Of a stretch of 64,000 bases of DNA, positions 12,039 to 23,912 are shown one piece after another. How positions within the stretch are numbered: position 1 is the first letter of the stretch; each line of letters begins with the position of its first letter. The notes under the pieces were generated by a model, which worked only from the letters and a program-made list of their open reading frames with translations, was not told the origin of the DNA and made no database searches. The stretch spans positions 117,394,741 to 117,458,740 of the forward strand of contig OX104127.1 of NCBI GenBank assembly GCA_944470555.2, given 5' to 3'. The position numbers and the translations under genes were made by a program. The stretch is from Heterobilharzia americana. Taxonomy: Eukaryota; Platyhelminthes; Trematoda; Strigeidida; Schistosomatidae.

Positions 12039-13119
12039 GTGAACGCCATAAAGTTTCTGAAATCTGGGAAAGCAGCAGGATCAGATGGAATTCCTCTGGA
12101 AGCGCTGAAAACAGACTCAGAGACAACAGCGGACATGCTCACACCACACCACTACTGCAGAAGATTTGGAAGGAAGGAAAGGTACCTGCTGATTGGGAGA
12201 AGGGCTACCTTGTTGAGCTTTCAAAGAAGGGCGACCTAACTCTTTACAAGGACTGGCACCCACACCAAGCAAAACATTCAGTTGCACCATCCTAGAGAGA
12301 CAAAAACTTCTCTGGATTCAAAATTGCGACCGGGACAGGCTGGCTGGCTGGCTTCAGGAAGTACAAATCATGTGTGAATCAAATTGTAACACAACGCTAC
12401 ACTACGCATCATCATAGAACAGAGCATAGAATGACAGTCAACTCAACTCAACCTCAACTTCATCGACTTTGAAGAAGCCTTCGACAGCGTCGACCGAGAA
12501 GTAATTTGAGAGACAACTGCTTCAACACTACAGTCTTAGTACCACAAACCCTTATCAACCTCATTCAACAGCAGCTATATGCCATATGACGAGGCGGCTA
12601 CATGCCGAGTGATTCACAATGGGAAGCTGAGTGATGACTTTGAAGTGAAGACAGGAAGGAGAAAGACAAGGTTGCCACCTACTATCAGCATCGGTCTTCC
12701 TGATTGTGGTCGACTGGACTGGATGATGCAACAAACTGTGATGAGCTGTGAAAAGAGGGGTATACGCTTTTTGACCAATGAAAGGACCCTAGAAAATTTG
12801 GATTTCGCCGTCGATGATGATCTATGTCTAATGTCTTGTCGCACAAACTCGAAGACCTACAAACGAAAACTAACAAGTTGACAGAAGAGGCAGGGTAGTG
12901 AAGACGGGACTTCAAGTGAACGTAGAGAATACATGGGTGATGAAGATACCCAACAAACAACAACGAGCACCAATCACCATTAATGGGAGAAATCTAAAGG
13001 AGGTCATCTCTTTCACCTACCTAGACCTAGGCAGTATCGTCTCAGCTACAGGCGGGGCACAAATGAGGACGTCAAAGCAGACGGGATCAGAAAATCAAAA
13101 CAGGCCTTCATTAACCTGA
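12039..13119 (+). pseudogene. Element B reverse-transcriptase remnants
   Basis: Three frames together cover the RT: 12039-12239 (SDGIPLEALK), 12579-12881 (CRVIHNGKLSDDFEVKTG, then LDFAVDDDLCLM) and 12898-13119 (TGLQVNVENTWVMKIPNKQQ and ITINGRNLKEVISFTYL). The frame shifts between them recur at the same places in copy B'. The YADD/FADD active-site box reads FAVDDD, so catalysis is unlikely even if the frames were intact. Confidence 0.82.
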
Positions 13120-13658
13120 AATCACTATGGAGATATACTACATTGCACTCAGCATAAGGAACAAGATCCAGAGTTTGAACACAAATTCAGTCAAGTCAGT
13201 GCTTCAATATGATGGTTGAGAGACTTGGCGGGGTGTTACGAAAAGCATTTCCAACAAACTGCAGACATTCATTAACAACTACCACCTACGCTCCATACTG
13301 AAGATCAGATGGCCAGAAAGAATAAGCAACAAGGAACTGTGTTGTGGCAACGAACCAACCAAGAAGCGATCACCCAACAAATATGCAGAAGGAAGTGGAG
13401 ATGGATTGGATTGTGCATACACTGAGAAGACCGATTGGGAACGTCACGCTGTAGGCCAGGTTATCGAGTGGAATCCAAATGGGAAAGGCCGAGTTGGGCG
13501 TTGGAGGTGAGGGTGACATGTAGGAGATGGTGTGAGGAAGAAATGAAAGCTTGTTGGCAGTGGTGGAGCCAGGTTAAAAAGAGTGCAGAGAAGAGAGTGC
13601 AATGGAGACGTGCAACTGAAGCTTTATGTCCCACTAGGAACCGAAAGGAGAAAATATG

Positions 13659-13669
13659 TACAGTCTATA
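13659..13669. repeat. Target-site duplication, right copy (TACAGTCTATA)
   Basis: Exact repeat of 10277-10287, directly abutting the 3' end of element B. Confidence 0.92.
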
Positions 13670-14700
13670 TCATCCTGCTACATGAAGAGGCTGACAAAAT
13701 GCGGGGTCCTTTGATCATTTCGAACAGAACTCTGAGTATCTCTACATCCGGTTCGTATCTGCAAGATGTAACTTGATGCTCCGTGACTGGACTGCAACTA
13801 CTTCCAGCTTATTGATAGGGTGTGAGTTGGTGGAAAGTGTCAACCACTTCACTTACTTGGTGAGTTGCATCAGTCTGAGCTGAGTGATTGCTGATGAAAT
13901 GTCAACTCAGATTCAGAAGGCCTGTTTGGTGTTTACCAGGTTGCGTCATCTTTGGCGCCTACTGGTGAGATATCTGACTATCTATCAAAGGTCGAGTATA
14001 TTGCACTGCAGTTCGTTCTATTCTGTTATACGTCTGTGAGACATGGCCGAGGAAAAAAGAGGATGTGAACTGGTCACAGGGTTTTTACCATAGATATCTT
14101 TGTAGCATTGCTCTCGTTTGGTATTAATCACTGTATGAGCGATTTCGAGGTTACAGGAAGGGTACCAAGCAAGAGAGACAAGTCCGTATATGGGGTTGTG
14201 AAACTTCGTCGACTGAGGCGGCTTAGACATATGTTGTACATGCTGAACGAACTCCTTTCTCGATGTGACATGTCAACTGAAGTTGGATTAGATCAGAAGA
14301 GGGTTAAGGCTGACGAGACTAAGGCGTGAGACCAGTCCATGACGTTCTTAACTGTTGGTCTAGGCTGTGTAACTCGGTGTAGACTACCTGGTTCGGGTCC
14401 TTGAGACGATACGAATCCATTTTTGGAAACTCTTGGTGAAACTGCTGAAAATTGGTCATAATGGCGTAAATGTATTAACTCTTTCTTCTCTTTCTTCTAA
14501 AGCTTGGGTGGTATGGCTAACGTTGCTTTTTAAATTTCCTCTCCTCCCAGATAACATTGTCTTTCCTATTCACTTGTTCTTTGTATACAACTGTGATGTG
14601 TGGCAACTTGAACCAACGCACTTGTGTTCCAGGTTCTGTGTTGTTTTTGTCGATCTGTCGTTTTTGGATGTAACAGGTGTGGGATGTTTTTATTTTAATT
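13670..14700 (+). mobile_element. Non-LTR retrotransposon A, 3' half
   Basis: After element B the + strand resumes as ILLHEEADKM, the sequence that should follow the LEYADD box of element A. It continues with HFTYL (about 13845), IQKACLVFTRLRHLW (about 13910), an ETWP-like piece and CRLPG (about 14365), ending near FLETLGETAENWS (about 14420). This is the usual order for the C-terminus of this schistosome non-LTR family. Stops are frequent. The end is set loosely at about 14700, in the putative 3' UTR. Confidence 0.8.
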
Positions 14701-15079
14701 ACGTCATGGTTATTTGGTAAGTAAAAGTTTGGTAAATGGCATTTCACCGTTCAAAAAAGTTGTATTTGGCACGATATCTTTTCACACTGGAAAAATTACC
14801 TTTGAAATGTGAATTGTATATATTACCTTTATGTAGGGATTATTACTGATTTGGCGCATTGTCTGTGTTCAGATTCATGCACTTTAAAACGTATATTTTT
14901 ATTATTGTAAGTTTTGGGGAAAAATCTAATAAGCTGTCCGAATGTGCTGTATAAGAATGTCACACTATTGAAGGCAGTGTATTCGAACAACCCTAGATGT
15001 CTTAGCCTATGGTGAAGATTCCAGTGAGTTGTGTACATCAAACGGAGTCTGTTAAGAAAATTCACTCTCACTCAACTGT

Positions 15080-16170
15080 ATCACAGACGTGCTGTTCATC
15101 TTTCGACTTTTCATGGATTCACCTGATCACAGGATGATCCTGAATAGATCTAGAATACGCAGATGACGTTGTTCTGTTAGATGAAGTCACTTACGAGATG
15201 CGACTTCTTCTGAACACCATGAGTGGTAGTTCAGGAATTTTCTGGATGCATTTCCAAAAATCCAAATTGTTCCACCGCGACTGGTCAGTGGTGCCCTGGT
15301 TAACTGTAGGAGGTGAAATGATTGAGCGCGTTGATCATTTCACTTAGCTGGGACGGCACTAGGGTCTGGTATGTTAGTAGCCGACAAAATCTCTGTACGA
15401 ATAAAAAGGTTTGAATGGCTTTATGAGATTATGGAGGATATTTGCAGCTCATGTGGATAATTTTCATGGTTTTGTGTTGTTTGGGATGGATGATTTAGTC
15501 GTGGAGCTTTCGTTGTCATTCTAGACAAAATCATCACAAATTTCAGCAAGAAGTGCTGATGATGGTTCCTGGAATGATGATGAAAGCTCCGCGATTAAAT
15601 CGTCCAGCTCAGAGAACACAACACTATCGAAAACGGTTCAATTGGCTTTTGCCAACCTATGCTGTCTGCAGTGCCGCTGTGATATCCAATAATCTACTAA
15701 GGGTTGAGTGTGCTGCGCTGACTCTCATCCTGTTCTACTGTTTGGTTGTGAAACATGGCCATTAAAGGTAGAAGAAATGAGACAGCTTTAGGCATCTGGC
15801 CAACTTTCCCTTTCGTAGCGCAAACCATGTGTCAAGGTGTTACTAAGCCAGTCATGTAGAAGTTAGATTTATAGTCTCATTGGGGGTAGGAAAGTAGGTT
15901 GTGAACTTCCATCAACTCAGACGGCTGGGATACGTGTTACACTTTTTGCTGCATCAAACAATATTAACGGAAGTAGGTTTACGCTGAAGGAGGTCAAAAG
16001 TAAACAGACTAATAGATTTCAGTTCCTAAGATCTATTGCCCTTAGCCTTGTGGGCATGTATGGAGTGCACGGTTGGAGTCATCTTGGCAACCGAAATCGG
16101 TGGTTAGCGAATGTAGTCGATATGGTCCTGAATCTACTGCAGTGGTGCAGATGAATCTTCACATTTTCTC
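15080..16170 (+). mobile_element. Non-LTR retrotransposon fragment (RT C-terminal half), related to A
   Basis: Degenerate frames read DLEYADDVVLLDEVTYEMRL near 15150, the intact-looking Y-A-D-D active-site box. They continue with a GGEMIERVDHFT block near 15315, LLFGCETWPLKVEEMRQL near 15740, and GWSHLGNRNRWLANVVDMV near 16075-16120. The order matches the C-terminal half of element A-type retrotransposons, but the sequence is clearly a different subfamily. A foldback repeat interrupts it at about 15440-15640. It has no flanking duplication that I could find. Confidence 0.75.
15440..15640. repeat. Foldback-type dispersed repeat
   Basis: The segment GTGTTGTTTGGGATGG..GTCGTGGAGCTTT (about 15473-15515) recurs in imperfect inverted orientation at about 15587-15628 (AAAGCTCCGCGATTAAATC and onward to ACACAACAC). 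A related single arm lies at 33330-33400. The repeat splits a non-LTR fragment. No terminal inverted repeat or target duplication was resolved. Confidence 0.55.
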
Positions 16171-16559
16171 TATCCTAACCGTCCTACCAAAGTTCATCAT
16201 TGTTTTATTCATTTTTCTTTCCAGGATTTTCTACTACTTCAGATTACGTTATCCATTTGTTTTTCAATTTTCCACCTTGTGCCTTGATCTACTAGTATAA
16301 GGTGTGACAACATGAGTATGAAGTGTAATGCTGTATCTTGCTTCATGACCCTACCTCCGCTGGCTAACGATAACCATATTACTTTATCTTTTAGACTGAA
16401 TGCTTTTGTTATCGTTCACAAACGTTTTCTACTTCATATGAACATTAGGTGTGGAGATATTACACGTGTCAAGAAGTGTGCTGCATCTGTAGACTGGCCA
16501 TTTTTACTAGCTTTCTTATCAATGAAGATTGTATCATGTTAGAAAGAACACTATCTCCC

Positions 16560-17240
16560 TGTTCCTTGTAAATAACAGAACTATTCTCAGTTGGTAAATT
16601 GATAGGCTAAGATAGTGAAGAGTTACGTCATCCGCTCATCTTCTTTGGTTCTGGATTGTTTAGAAGTGAAAAACAAGTGACAGAAGATTTTTCACCCCTA
16701 GCTGATGCATTTTCACCATATTTTGCTAAAGTATTTTTGAAAAACTGTAATATGTATCTAGTAACTGCTATCAAGTGCTGTTTAGAAACGCAATCAATGC
16801 TCACTAAGAAGAGTGCATTTCAAGTATACTAGAACCCCAACCTTAACAGGTCCTATATTCAAGATAAAATGTATCCTTAAATATAATCATCATAGGCGGA
16901 AATCATCTTTGTCGTTAGTGTTTGTTACATCACTGAAAAAGTCATCAAGAGACCGGAGAGGTGGCATTTTCTTTGTCTGTGAAATGGGTTGTAGACATTT
17001 AGTTTCCACCTATTTTCCGGTTAGTCTCACCATTATAGTCACCAAGCTATTGGAAAAAGACGTCAGCGATACGGTTCTAAAGCATATGGTAAGGAACAGA
17101 TTTCTGGTTAATGGACAAATTGTTTTAGGACTAGTTACTCTTTCTATAGAAGCCTACCAGTGTGACAAGAAAACTGGCTACAACCATCGATGTGAATTTG
17201 CTTGTGAACGCAGTATTTATATAGTTCCGTAGAACTCTCG
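16560..17240 (+). mobile_element. CR1/jockey-type non-LTR retrotransposon fragment
   Basis: A frame near 16813-17232 contains FPVSLTIIVTKLLEKDVSDTVLKHMVRNRFLVNGQ. This is the RT block usually written NYRPVSLTS..SKLLE....D....HM...LL...Q in CR1/jockey-type elements (two short excerpts suffice: VTKLLEKDVSDTVLKHM and FLVNGQ). Upstream, near 16680-16720, is an FSPLADAFSPYFAKVFL piece resembling the connector region. The C-terminal RT blocks are lost. Confidence 0.7.
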
Positions 17241-18949
17241 GTAGTTTCTTACTTAGGAATGACAGTTGAGCTAGGTAGTTTTAAAACCTAAAGACCAGAG
17301 AGAGGAATTTCTTAACGCTAGAAGTCGAAAAGACAGGGTTGATGAAGTGCTTGCTTTTTGGAAACCAGTGAAGAGTGTCGTACCTAAGGCATAATTTATG
17401 TCTTTTTTTCTCATCATGTTTCAATGAAATGGCAATAAAAGTTAAGCCATCTTTTATAATGCTTTTCAGCCAGCTTTAAACTTGGAAGTAATGAAGATAA
17501 TATAGAGAAAATCCCAGCAGAACATAAGAAAATATTGACGATATCAGTGGAGCAAAAGTTTTCTTTTCGACGAAATCATTATCTTAGCTGTACGTTTGTG
17601 GGTATGTAGTAAAAAGGAGAAAACATTTCAGTGTAATTACTGGCCAAAAGTCAATATAAACTAAGTCACAAACGAAAGCTATGTAATACGTGTGTAGACA
17701 GAATGATTGCACAATAAAAATAGTTACATTACACGTGGGTTATTTAGAGTGACCAATAATCTACGATGGCCATGGAAAGGAAAGAGGTTGTACGTACTTC
17801 TCTGGAATGCATAATGACTGTTTGAATTTTTGAATTGCTAATGCTCCAGCTATAGCCAGATGACTTAGCCTCACTTCTGTCGAGTGGCTTGGTCGTACTT
17901 TGTACAGAATTTCGAGGGAACCAGATGTCCTGAGTTTACTAAGTGTTCAGTTACGGACAAACTACTCAAGTAGAAATATCGATTCAGATTATTGCGACTG
18001 CTGGTTAGATGTTCATTAGGGATAAACACTAATAACAGCATAGTTACATGTATCGATCGAGATGATCTACATGACGAAAAGACTAATTACATGTTAATTT
18101 CCAGGGTATGTTGGCATGCGGTATCATACACCATTGTAAGCCACTACCTTAAAACAACAAATTAATGCGGGCTATCAGCTGCTATGATCCTTTCATAGGA
18201 CCTTCAAGAGCTTCAACGAGGATAATCTGAAATCACTATACCTAACATAACTGCAACTTTATTTAGAATTTCTGTTACAAGCTGCAAGTTAATGTTTCAA
18301 ATAAGAAACAGAAATGTTGAAATCGGTTCACATGGAAGAGAATATGGTTCATGGCTTCTCTGGCTTCATTTGCAATATATGACTTGTCCATACTGATCTG
18401 TTCTTACTTTCTTATCGTGGGATGAAAAGAGACCTACTCTATTATCAATAATGATTTATATTTTAATCCTATTCACTGCTACGCCCTATAACCGATCACC
18501 TGAAAGGACACCATCAAAAATCGAAAAGACCTGAATCGAAAAATATGAATGAAAATTTTTTTATCTGGAGTGAAACAGAGTCAGTTTAAAGCCATTCTAA
18601 AAATTTAACTCATAAAAGTAATAACATTGTTAGAATACTTGAAATAAGCTTTCTTAAAGCTTACATAATTCGATCACCGACAATGTCCGAATAGTTGTTG
18701 ACGTAAATTTAATTGCTGGAAATATGCTGTACCGTTGATCATGACGTTTATTTAAGAGGACACAAAACTGAATGATCGTGATGCTGATACGACTAATTTA
18801 CTTTGATCAACTAGACGAAATCAAAAAACTTGGCGATTAATGAACCGACTCGACCGTGTAGTGTCTTTAAAGGTCGTTCGGGCAATTACTGAAATGCTTA
18901 ATTAAGTTTCTAGGTACAACACCAAGAAGTTTCCAAAAACCAAGAGAGA
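17241..18949. other. Unassigned intergenic DNA
   Basis: 1.7 kb between two retroelement fragments. I see no coding segment with a recognisable motif, no RNA gene and no clear repeat structure. The segment near 18855-18900 resembles 7703-7745 (both contain TTTAAAGGTC..GCAA-TACTGA), suggesting a short dispersed repeat. Confidence 0.5.
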
Positions 18950-20560
18950 ATGAAAGGTTAATTATGAGCAAGGCTGACAAGGAAGGAAGCATAGTGGTGT
19001 TGGAGAGATTATATCGACAAAATGAATTCTCTTCTGAGTGATCAAAATAAGTTGCAGAAGCTCAGTAATCCTTGAGATTTGAATGCGAGAGCAGAAAAGC
19101 AACTAGCTGGCCGTTTTAACGAACTGAAGCAAATAACTATAATCTCAGCAACGTTGCAAGACCCACTGAAGCCCATGAGCTTTAGTATACCACGACTGGA
19201 ATTACCTCTTAAGTATACAATGAATGAACACTTTATTTTCAATAATTCGTGTCACTGACAAGTGGGTGTAATGGCAGTGGGCTTCCCATTGAGCCCAATC
19301 ATTGCAGACTTCTTTCTTGCTAAATTATACGGTGAACCATTGAGAGATGTTATAAACAAATTGGATATTTATTAAAGATACCTGGATGAGACTTTCATTA
19401 TCATTGACTAAAACGAGGATACGAAAGAACTATTTAGAATTTTCAGCACCAGATACCCTTCACTTATGAGGAAGAGCATGATAGGAAGCCATACTTTTTT
19501 GATGTTGTATGAAAAAGGTGAGGAGACGGGTTTCTTTACAGAAGCGTATACAGAAGAAGCGAATCTGCATATCAATGCAGGTAATTCCTTAGTTCTACAC
19601 CTACACGTCATAAAAAATTAGGGGAAATGTTTGTCAGCTAGAGCAGGGAAAATCTGCTCAGACGGCACTTCACGGAGTGAGTTAGAATCCATTTTGAATT
19701 CAATAACTGAAACAGATTACTCCAGCAGTTTTATAAAACAGCGTCTGAATAGATTGGGACCTGACTCATGTCAAACGAAGGACAAGCCACCTAGTTTCAC
19801 AGCTGCTATTTGCATTTGCCAATCTGACTGCTTCTGAAGAAACATGCCGGTCATACGAATAAGCAACTTCACCAACGCACTGCAAAACACCTATCTTCAT
19901 GGCTAGGAAAAGGACAGCTTAAATCTATAAGAAGCTGTATTTTGTTGCATCTACTTGAAAGTGATAACAGAGTGGATAAAACGAAAGCGGTCAAACTGAT
20001 ATACCGCATCCCACTAAGCCTTTTAGATGAAGTTCGCACCTGCCTTTTATATATAGGTTAGTCTATATGAAATCGAATTAACAATCCGAGGCACTGCATT
20101 CAAAAGAAATTTGTACAGTCTATATCCCTGCCTCAGTTAGGGAAGATTTAATGAATCACCTCACAGGTTTTTACAACGTTTTTCTTCTCCTTTTATCCTA
20201 TTTTTGTCACTCATTTCACACCACTAATAAATTCACATCCGAAACTTATTCATTCACTGCCTACATCCTCCAGTATTACGCAACCTTATAGTCTTTCTCC
20301 AAGCATTGACCTACCTTTCTGGTTTGTCTGAACACGTGTTTACATTGTCATATCATTCTGCACATTCATGATACTCCTTGTACTACCAGTAATTTTATTA
20401 TTCTAAAGTACACAATCTGCATCCTTGTTATCGTTGACTCAAACTACCTTGATTGGTTCTTATTTAATATTTCTGTTGAAATTTATGTATATATTAAAGT
20501 GAAGCCTGATAAGAACTAGTCGAAATCAGTATTATTCGCGAGCATGTCCTGCTATAATTT
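18950..20560 (+). mobile_element. Penelope-like element (PLE), decayed, + strand
   Basis: Frames contain MSKADKEGSIVVLERL near 18965 (the KADKGG..VV block of PLE reverse transcriptase). They continue with QLAGRFNELKQ near 19110, SIPRLELPLKYT near 19185 and GFPLSPIIADFFLAKLYGEP near 19285, followed by the DVINKLDIYYRYLDETFIIID block near 19345-19410 where YVDD is expected. About 120 residues of palm between SIPRL and the GSP block are deleted. A C-terminal stretch (about 19990-20060, ending LLYIG) may be the remains of the GIY-YIG endonuclease. Stops and shifts are common. PLEs are retroelements distinct from LTR and LINE types, and are well represented in schistosomes. Confidence 0.78.
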
Positions 20561-22930
20561 TCTTTATTTTATCAAGAAATAACTTTCTATTCGAAGAGTA
20601 GGGATTTAATTGGTTATTTCAATGGTTGCCAGGGTGGCCATATGATCCAAACCATTGTGTATTCATTTTATTTCAAACCAGGAATCAAGATATTCAGTGA
20701 AACAAAGTATTCACTCATACATAAATATTGCCCAAAATAAAAGAGTCACTATCCGACCTTTCAATAACAAATAGTCAGTGTAGACTAATATGGAGCTTAG
20801 CAGGCACACAACAGAATTAAACCAATTAATATAAGGATGTACTTTTATCCACTCTAACACATAAACCTTAAAAATGAATGTTAATCAGTGTCGCACTATT
20901 ATAAACTTTATGTCCCACAGTGCATTCGCGAATATCATAGCAATGATTATCGAAAGCATCATAGAGTCCCATAAGACTATAGAGGGGACTAAACAAGAGT
21001 TTTGGATTACCTCCATCTTGTAAACAATGCATGTGTATCTCAGTTATTTTATTTTCGGTATTTTATCAATGAACATAAAATTTTGAAAACTAAGTAGAAA
21101 CATCAATTAAGGCAAAGTAGTCTAAGCTGTTATTAACAAAAGCTTCAAAGAGAATTTATCTTATACGGAAAAGCTTTGTCAGTTTTTCAAGATAACCCAA
21201 CTGGATTATCCTAAATAATATATGGTTAAAGAACTCAGTAATTTAAATTTCTAGTCGTTGTGCACTCTAGGAAATTAGATCTTTGTACCGTTGGGTTGAT
21301 TAGCAACACGAGTGTTCACTCCTCATCATCTAATGATTCATTCACATTACAGTAATCGACAGTCTCCATCTTCAGTAATTCTGTAATATATTGCGTCTGT
21401 ATATTAATTGGTCACATAAGAAATGCTAATATTATGCAATCTAGTACTCAGAATTAACCTTATTCTGAAAATCAAGTGTGAGTAAACAAGCTAGATTAAA
21501 TTTTTTATTTTATATTAAGTGTTTGGTGTTTTAAGACGCGGGATCCTTGAACTTGGTTTTGAGCATATTGCTTGCACCAGGAATGGACATTTTATCACGT
21601 TTTTGCATTTTTTGACTGATAAGTATACTTTGTTTCACTTCACAGTAAGTTATTTGTTGCGTGAGTGACGCATGGTTAAAAATTATGCGCACTGATATGA
21701 GTAACACTAGATGGAATATATGAAAAAAGCATGACTTTCATCGAAGTCTAAGATATTATTGGCTAAAATCAATGTTAAAGGTTTGTTAAGCAGGATTTCT
21801 TGTGAGTCTGCTGAAAGCAACCAATGCTTAGTACTAGCAATACTTTCCAGTTTTTGTTCTTACTGGTTTGGTACAGGAGGTTACACCCAAACCTCTAGAG
21901 GCATTTCTCTATCAGTCACCAACATGCATACTTTTATATATTTTAATTACAAGCACTCTGAAAGTAATCAGGTTCCTCTTAACAATGAACTTGAGTAATA
22001 GTTTACACAGATTTCTTATTCATCTGTTAATGAAATATAATTAAACTGAGTGCTATAAGTATATTTTCTATCGCCGTATGAATCAATTTAACCGACAGGA
22101 TAATCCAGTTATTCAATCAATGAAAGAAAAATAGAAATTGCCTAACATGTTAACTCGAAACTTTCGGGTGTTAAATCAAAGTAAGTTACTGTTTTACTAT
22201 TTGTCCTTTTGTTAGGATACGACTTTTATCGGCGTAAGAATTAGAAGTTCTAATAGCTACAAGTCACGAATGACTGACTATCTGTTATATATTTTAGTTT
22301 TGAAGTAGTAAAATGTACACTGTCTAGAAGTTAGCAATTCTCAATCACGATCATTTTAGTATTCCTGATGTATTTTACATATCTTTTATCCATCCTGAAC
22401 TGGATGTCTGTAGTTGTAAAGGAAGAACATACCTATGCAAACTGTGTACTACGTATGGATAGTGCTTGGTGAAGTGGAGTAGTGAGACACAAAAGCAGGA
22501 GAAAGAAGACAGACTGGCTATTTTTATGTGACCTTCAAGACGTTATATCTTTATGCACTTACTCCTGTCTCTCTTTCGCTGTCTTTCTTTCTGGCTTGTG
22601 CTCCCTCTTTCTTTCTGTCCCTCTTGTACATTTTACTCAGTGTTTTGTTGATCACATCAAATGAATAGAATCATTTGGATTCCCTTCTCAGCTAAATTAA
22701 CCTACTAAAAGATACTGTGATTCAGTAAACACATTCATCGATTTCATACGTTAAAAACAAATGAAGCAGAATAAGTGTACTAATATTAGCTGGAAGGCAA
22801 AATCAGAAGAATTTTATTTACACTCCTAGTTACGTAACACTTTCTGCTTAAAGAAATGAAATTCCGCTATTCACACGTCATCAGTCGCTGAATGGTCTTT
22901 ATGCAAATTCGCAGAATGTAAAATACTGAT
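20561..22930. other. Unassigned AT-rich intergenic DNA
   Basis: No gene or transposon is recognised. A pyrimidine-rich stretch (about 22560-22625) of CTCTTTCT-type units produces open frames by composition only. Confidence 0.5.
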
Positions 22931-23002
22931 CTATTTCACCTTCATTCATCACCGAGTATCAATAAAAGTTTGTCAAACCAGATAGTCAGGCTGATAATTA
23001 AT
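22930..23002 (+). mobile_element. SINE tail fragment
   Basis: ATTTCACCTTCATTCATCA followed by GAGTATCAATAAAAGTTTGTCAAACCAGATAGTC matches the 3' body of the tRNA-derived SINE at 23113-23335. No tRNA-like head is present. The tail stops 110 bp before that copy. Confidence 0.55.
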
Positions 23003-23112
23003 AGGATGCTCCCGTTTTCCAATTCTAGTAGATTTAAATTGCATTGGGAAGTCCTGACTGGACAACCAGTGTGAGTACAACCAAGCGATAGTAACGAGTC
23101 ACGAATTCATAC

Positions 23113-23335
23113 GACAGTCGAGTAAAACCCTTGGTGACTGAAGTGAAATAAAGATCTGGTCAGCAGTTGCGTCTCGTAGTTCAGTTAGTAAAACATCGGC
23201 ACGGAAACCTCGTGGTCGCTGGTTCAAATCCTGCTGCATCCCACATTTTTATTTTATCTTCAGTTATCATGTAGTATCAATACAAGTCCGCCAAACGGCA
23301 GCCATCTCAGATAGTGAAACTAATACTCGATATTC
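23113..23335 (+). mobile_element. tRNA-derived SINE, most complete copy
   Basis: The copy opens with CCCTTGGTGACTGAAGTGAA and CTGGTCAGCAG, shared with 48190-48430. A tRNA-like region follows with an A box around TAGTTCAGTTAG (23178-23189) and a B box GGTTCAAATCC (23221-23231). The unrelated tail then reads TTTTATCTTCAGTTATCATG, ending near CCAAACGGCAGCC. The shared upstream and tail sequences in several copies show a SINE rather than a tRNA gene. It would be copied by a partner LINE reverse transcriptase. Confidence 0.75.
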
Positions 23336-23539
23336 ACCATCTCTTTTGAGTCATCTCCATCAGTTCATTTTATTGTTTAGTATCTGAAGTGCAGTGATTT
23401 ACAGTAACATCCCTTATTTTCTGTCAAGTGAAGTGATTTTCTTTTAGTTTTTAACTCTTTGGTATCTAGGGGATACTATAATAAAATTTGAAAACATCTT
23501 ATATTTACTTAATTGCAAGTTTCTTACTTTGCCCTAATA

Positions 23540-23737
23540 ATCCGATAAATCCACTGTTTAAGAAAATATATTTGTAAAATCCCAATGAGGTAGGAAAACT
23601 TTCTGTTTCTGAATACCGTGGAAGCCACTTCTTCATAGAATAAATCGTATACAAGTTACTACATGTTTAAATAGAGTAAATGGATACAAATCAGATCATT
23701 CTGTTTATACATGATGATAATAATAAGGGAATAAATG
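23540..23737. repeat. Inverted repeat, left arm (PLE-terminal-repeat-like)
   Basis: This segment is the imperfect reverse complement of 24428-24628. Shared blocks include, read on the right arm, GTGTATAAACA, GATCTGATTTGT, CCATTTACT, TTTAAACATG, ATAACTTG, GAAGTGG and AAAGTTTTCCTACCT. Inverted terminal repeats of this size are known for Penelope-like elements, but no PLE coding remnant is clear between the arms. Confidence 0.75.
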
Positions 23738-23799
23738 TTATTGTTATCAATCATTAGTCCATGAGTTCAAGGTGATGTAAAGGGTATGGATACGTGAAT

Positions 23800-23912
23800 G
23801 GGGGGGGGGGAAAGAAAAATAACATCCGGATTTTCATTTCACCATCAATCATCTCGCAGTACAAATACTAGTCTGCCAAACTATGGCTATCTTAGATGGT
23901 CAAATCATAGTG
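23800..23912 (+). mobile_element. SINE tail fragment after a G10 run
   Basis: After a run of ten G (about 23801-23810) the sequence reads TTTTCATTTCACCATCAATC and ends CTGCCAAACTATGGCTATCT, the 3' body of the SINE family at 23113. No tRNA-like head remains. Confidence 0.55.

Larger units (their letters stand above)
10288..13658 (+). mobile_element. RTE-like non-LTR retrotransposon B, inserted in A
   Basis: The element starts AACCTCACCTGGTTAACTAG directly after the target duplication. The inverted copy at 39894-42342 has the same 5' terminus, so B is probably full length at its 5' end. In order come a ~570-bp leader; an endonuclease piece (10858-11193, with IIMGDMNAKLRG, the Asp-Met-Asn motif of AP-type endonucleases); a connector with KSGKAAGSDGIPLEALK (12039 on); and RT blocks FIDFEEAFDSVDRE (about 12460), CRVIHNGKLSD (12604) and LDFAVDDDLCLM (about 12800). 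The last replaces the canonical FADD box. A C-terminal block VNVENTWVMKIPNKQQ and YLDLGSIVS follows (12915-13050), then the WIGHTLR-like tail near 13400. Multiple frameshifts and stops make it inactive. Confidence 0.88.

Noticed and set aside
20508..20535. CTGATAAGAACTAGTCGAAATCAG as a mini hammerhead at the PLE end
   Set aside because: The core has CTGATAA instead of CTGATGA, stem II would be 2 bp, and no cleavage-site GUC is suitably placed.
23161..23242. tRNA-like sequence with A and B boxes
   Set aside because: Shared upstream and tail sequences at 1815, 22930, 23800 and 48190 show that it is part of a SINE; the acceptor stem does not close properly.
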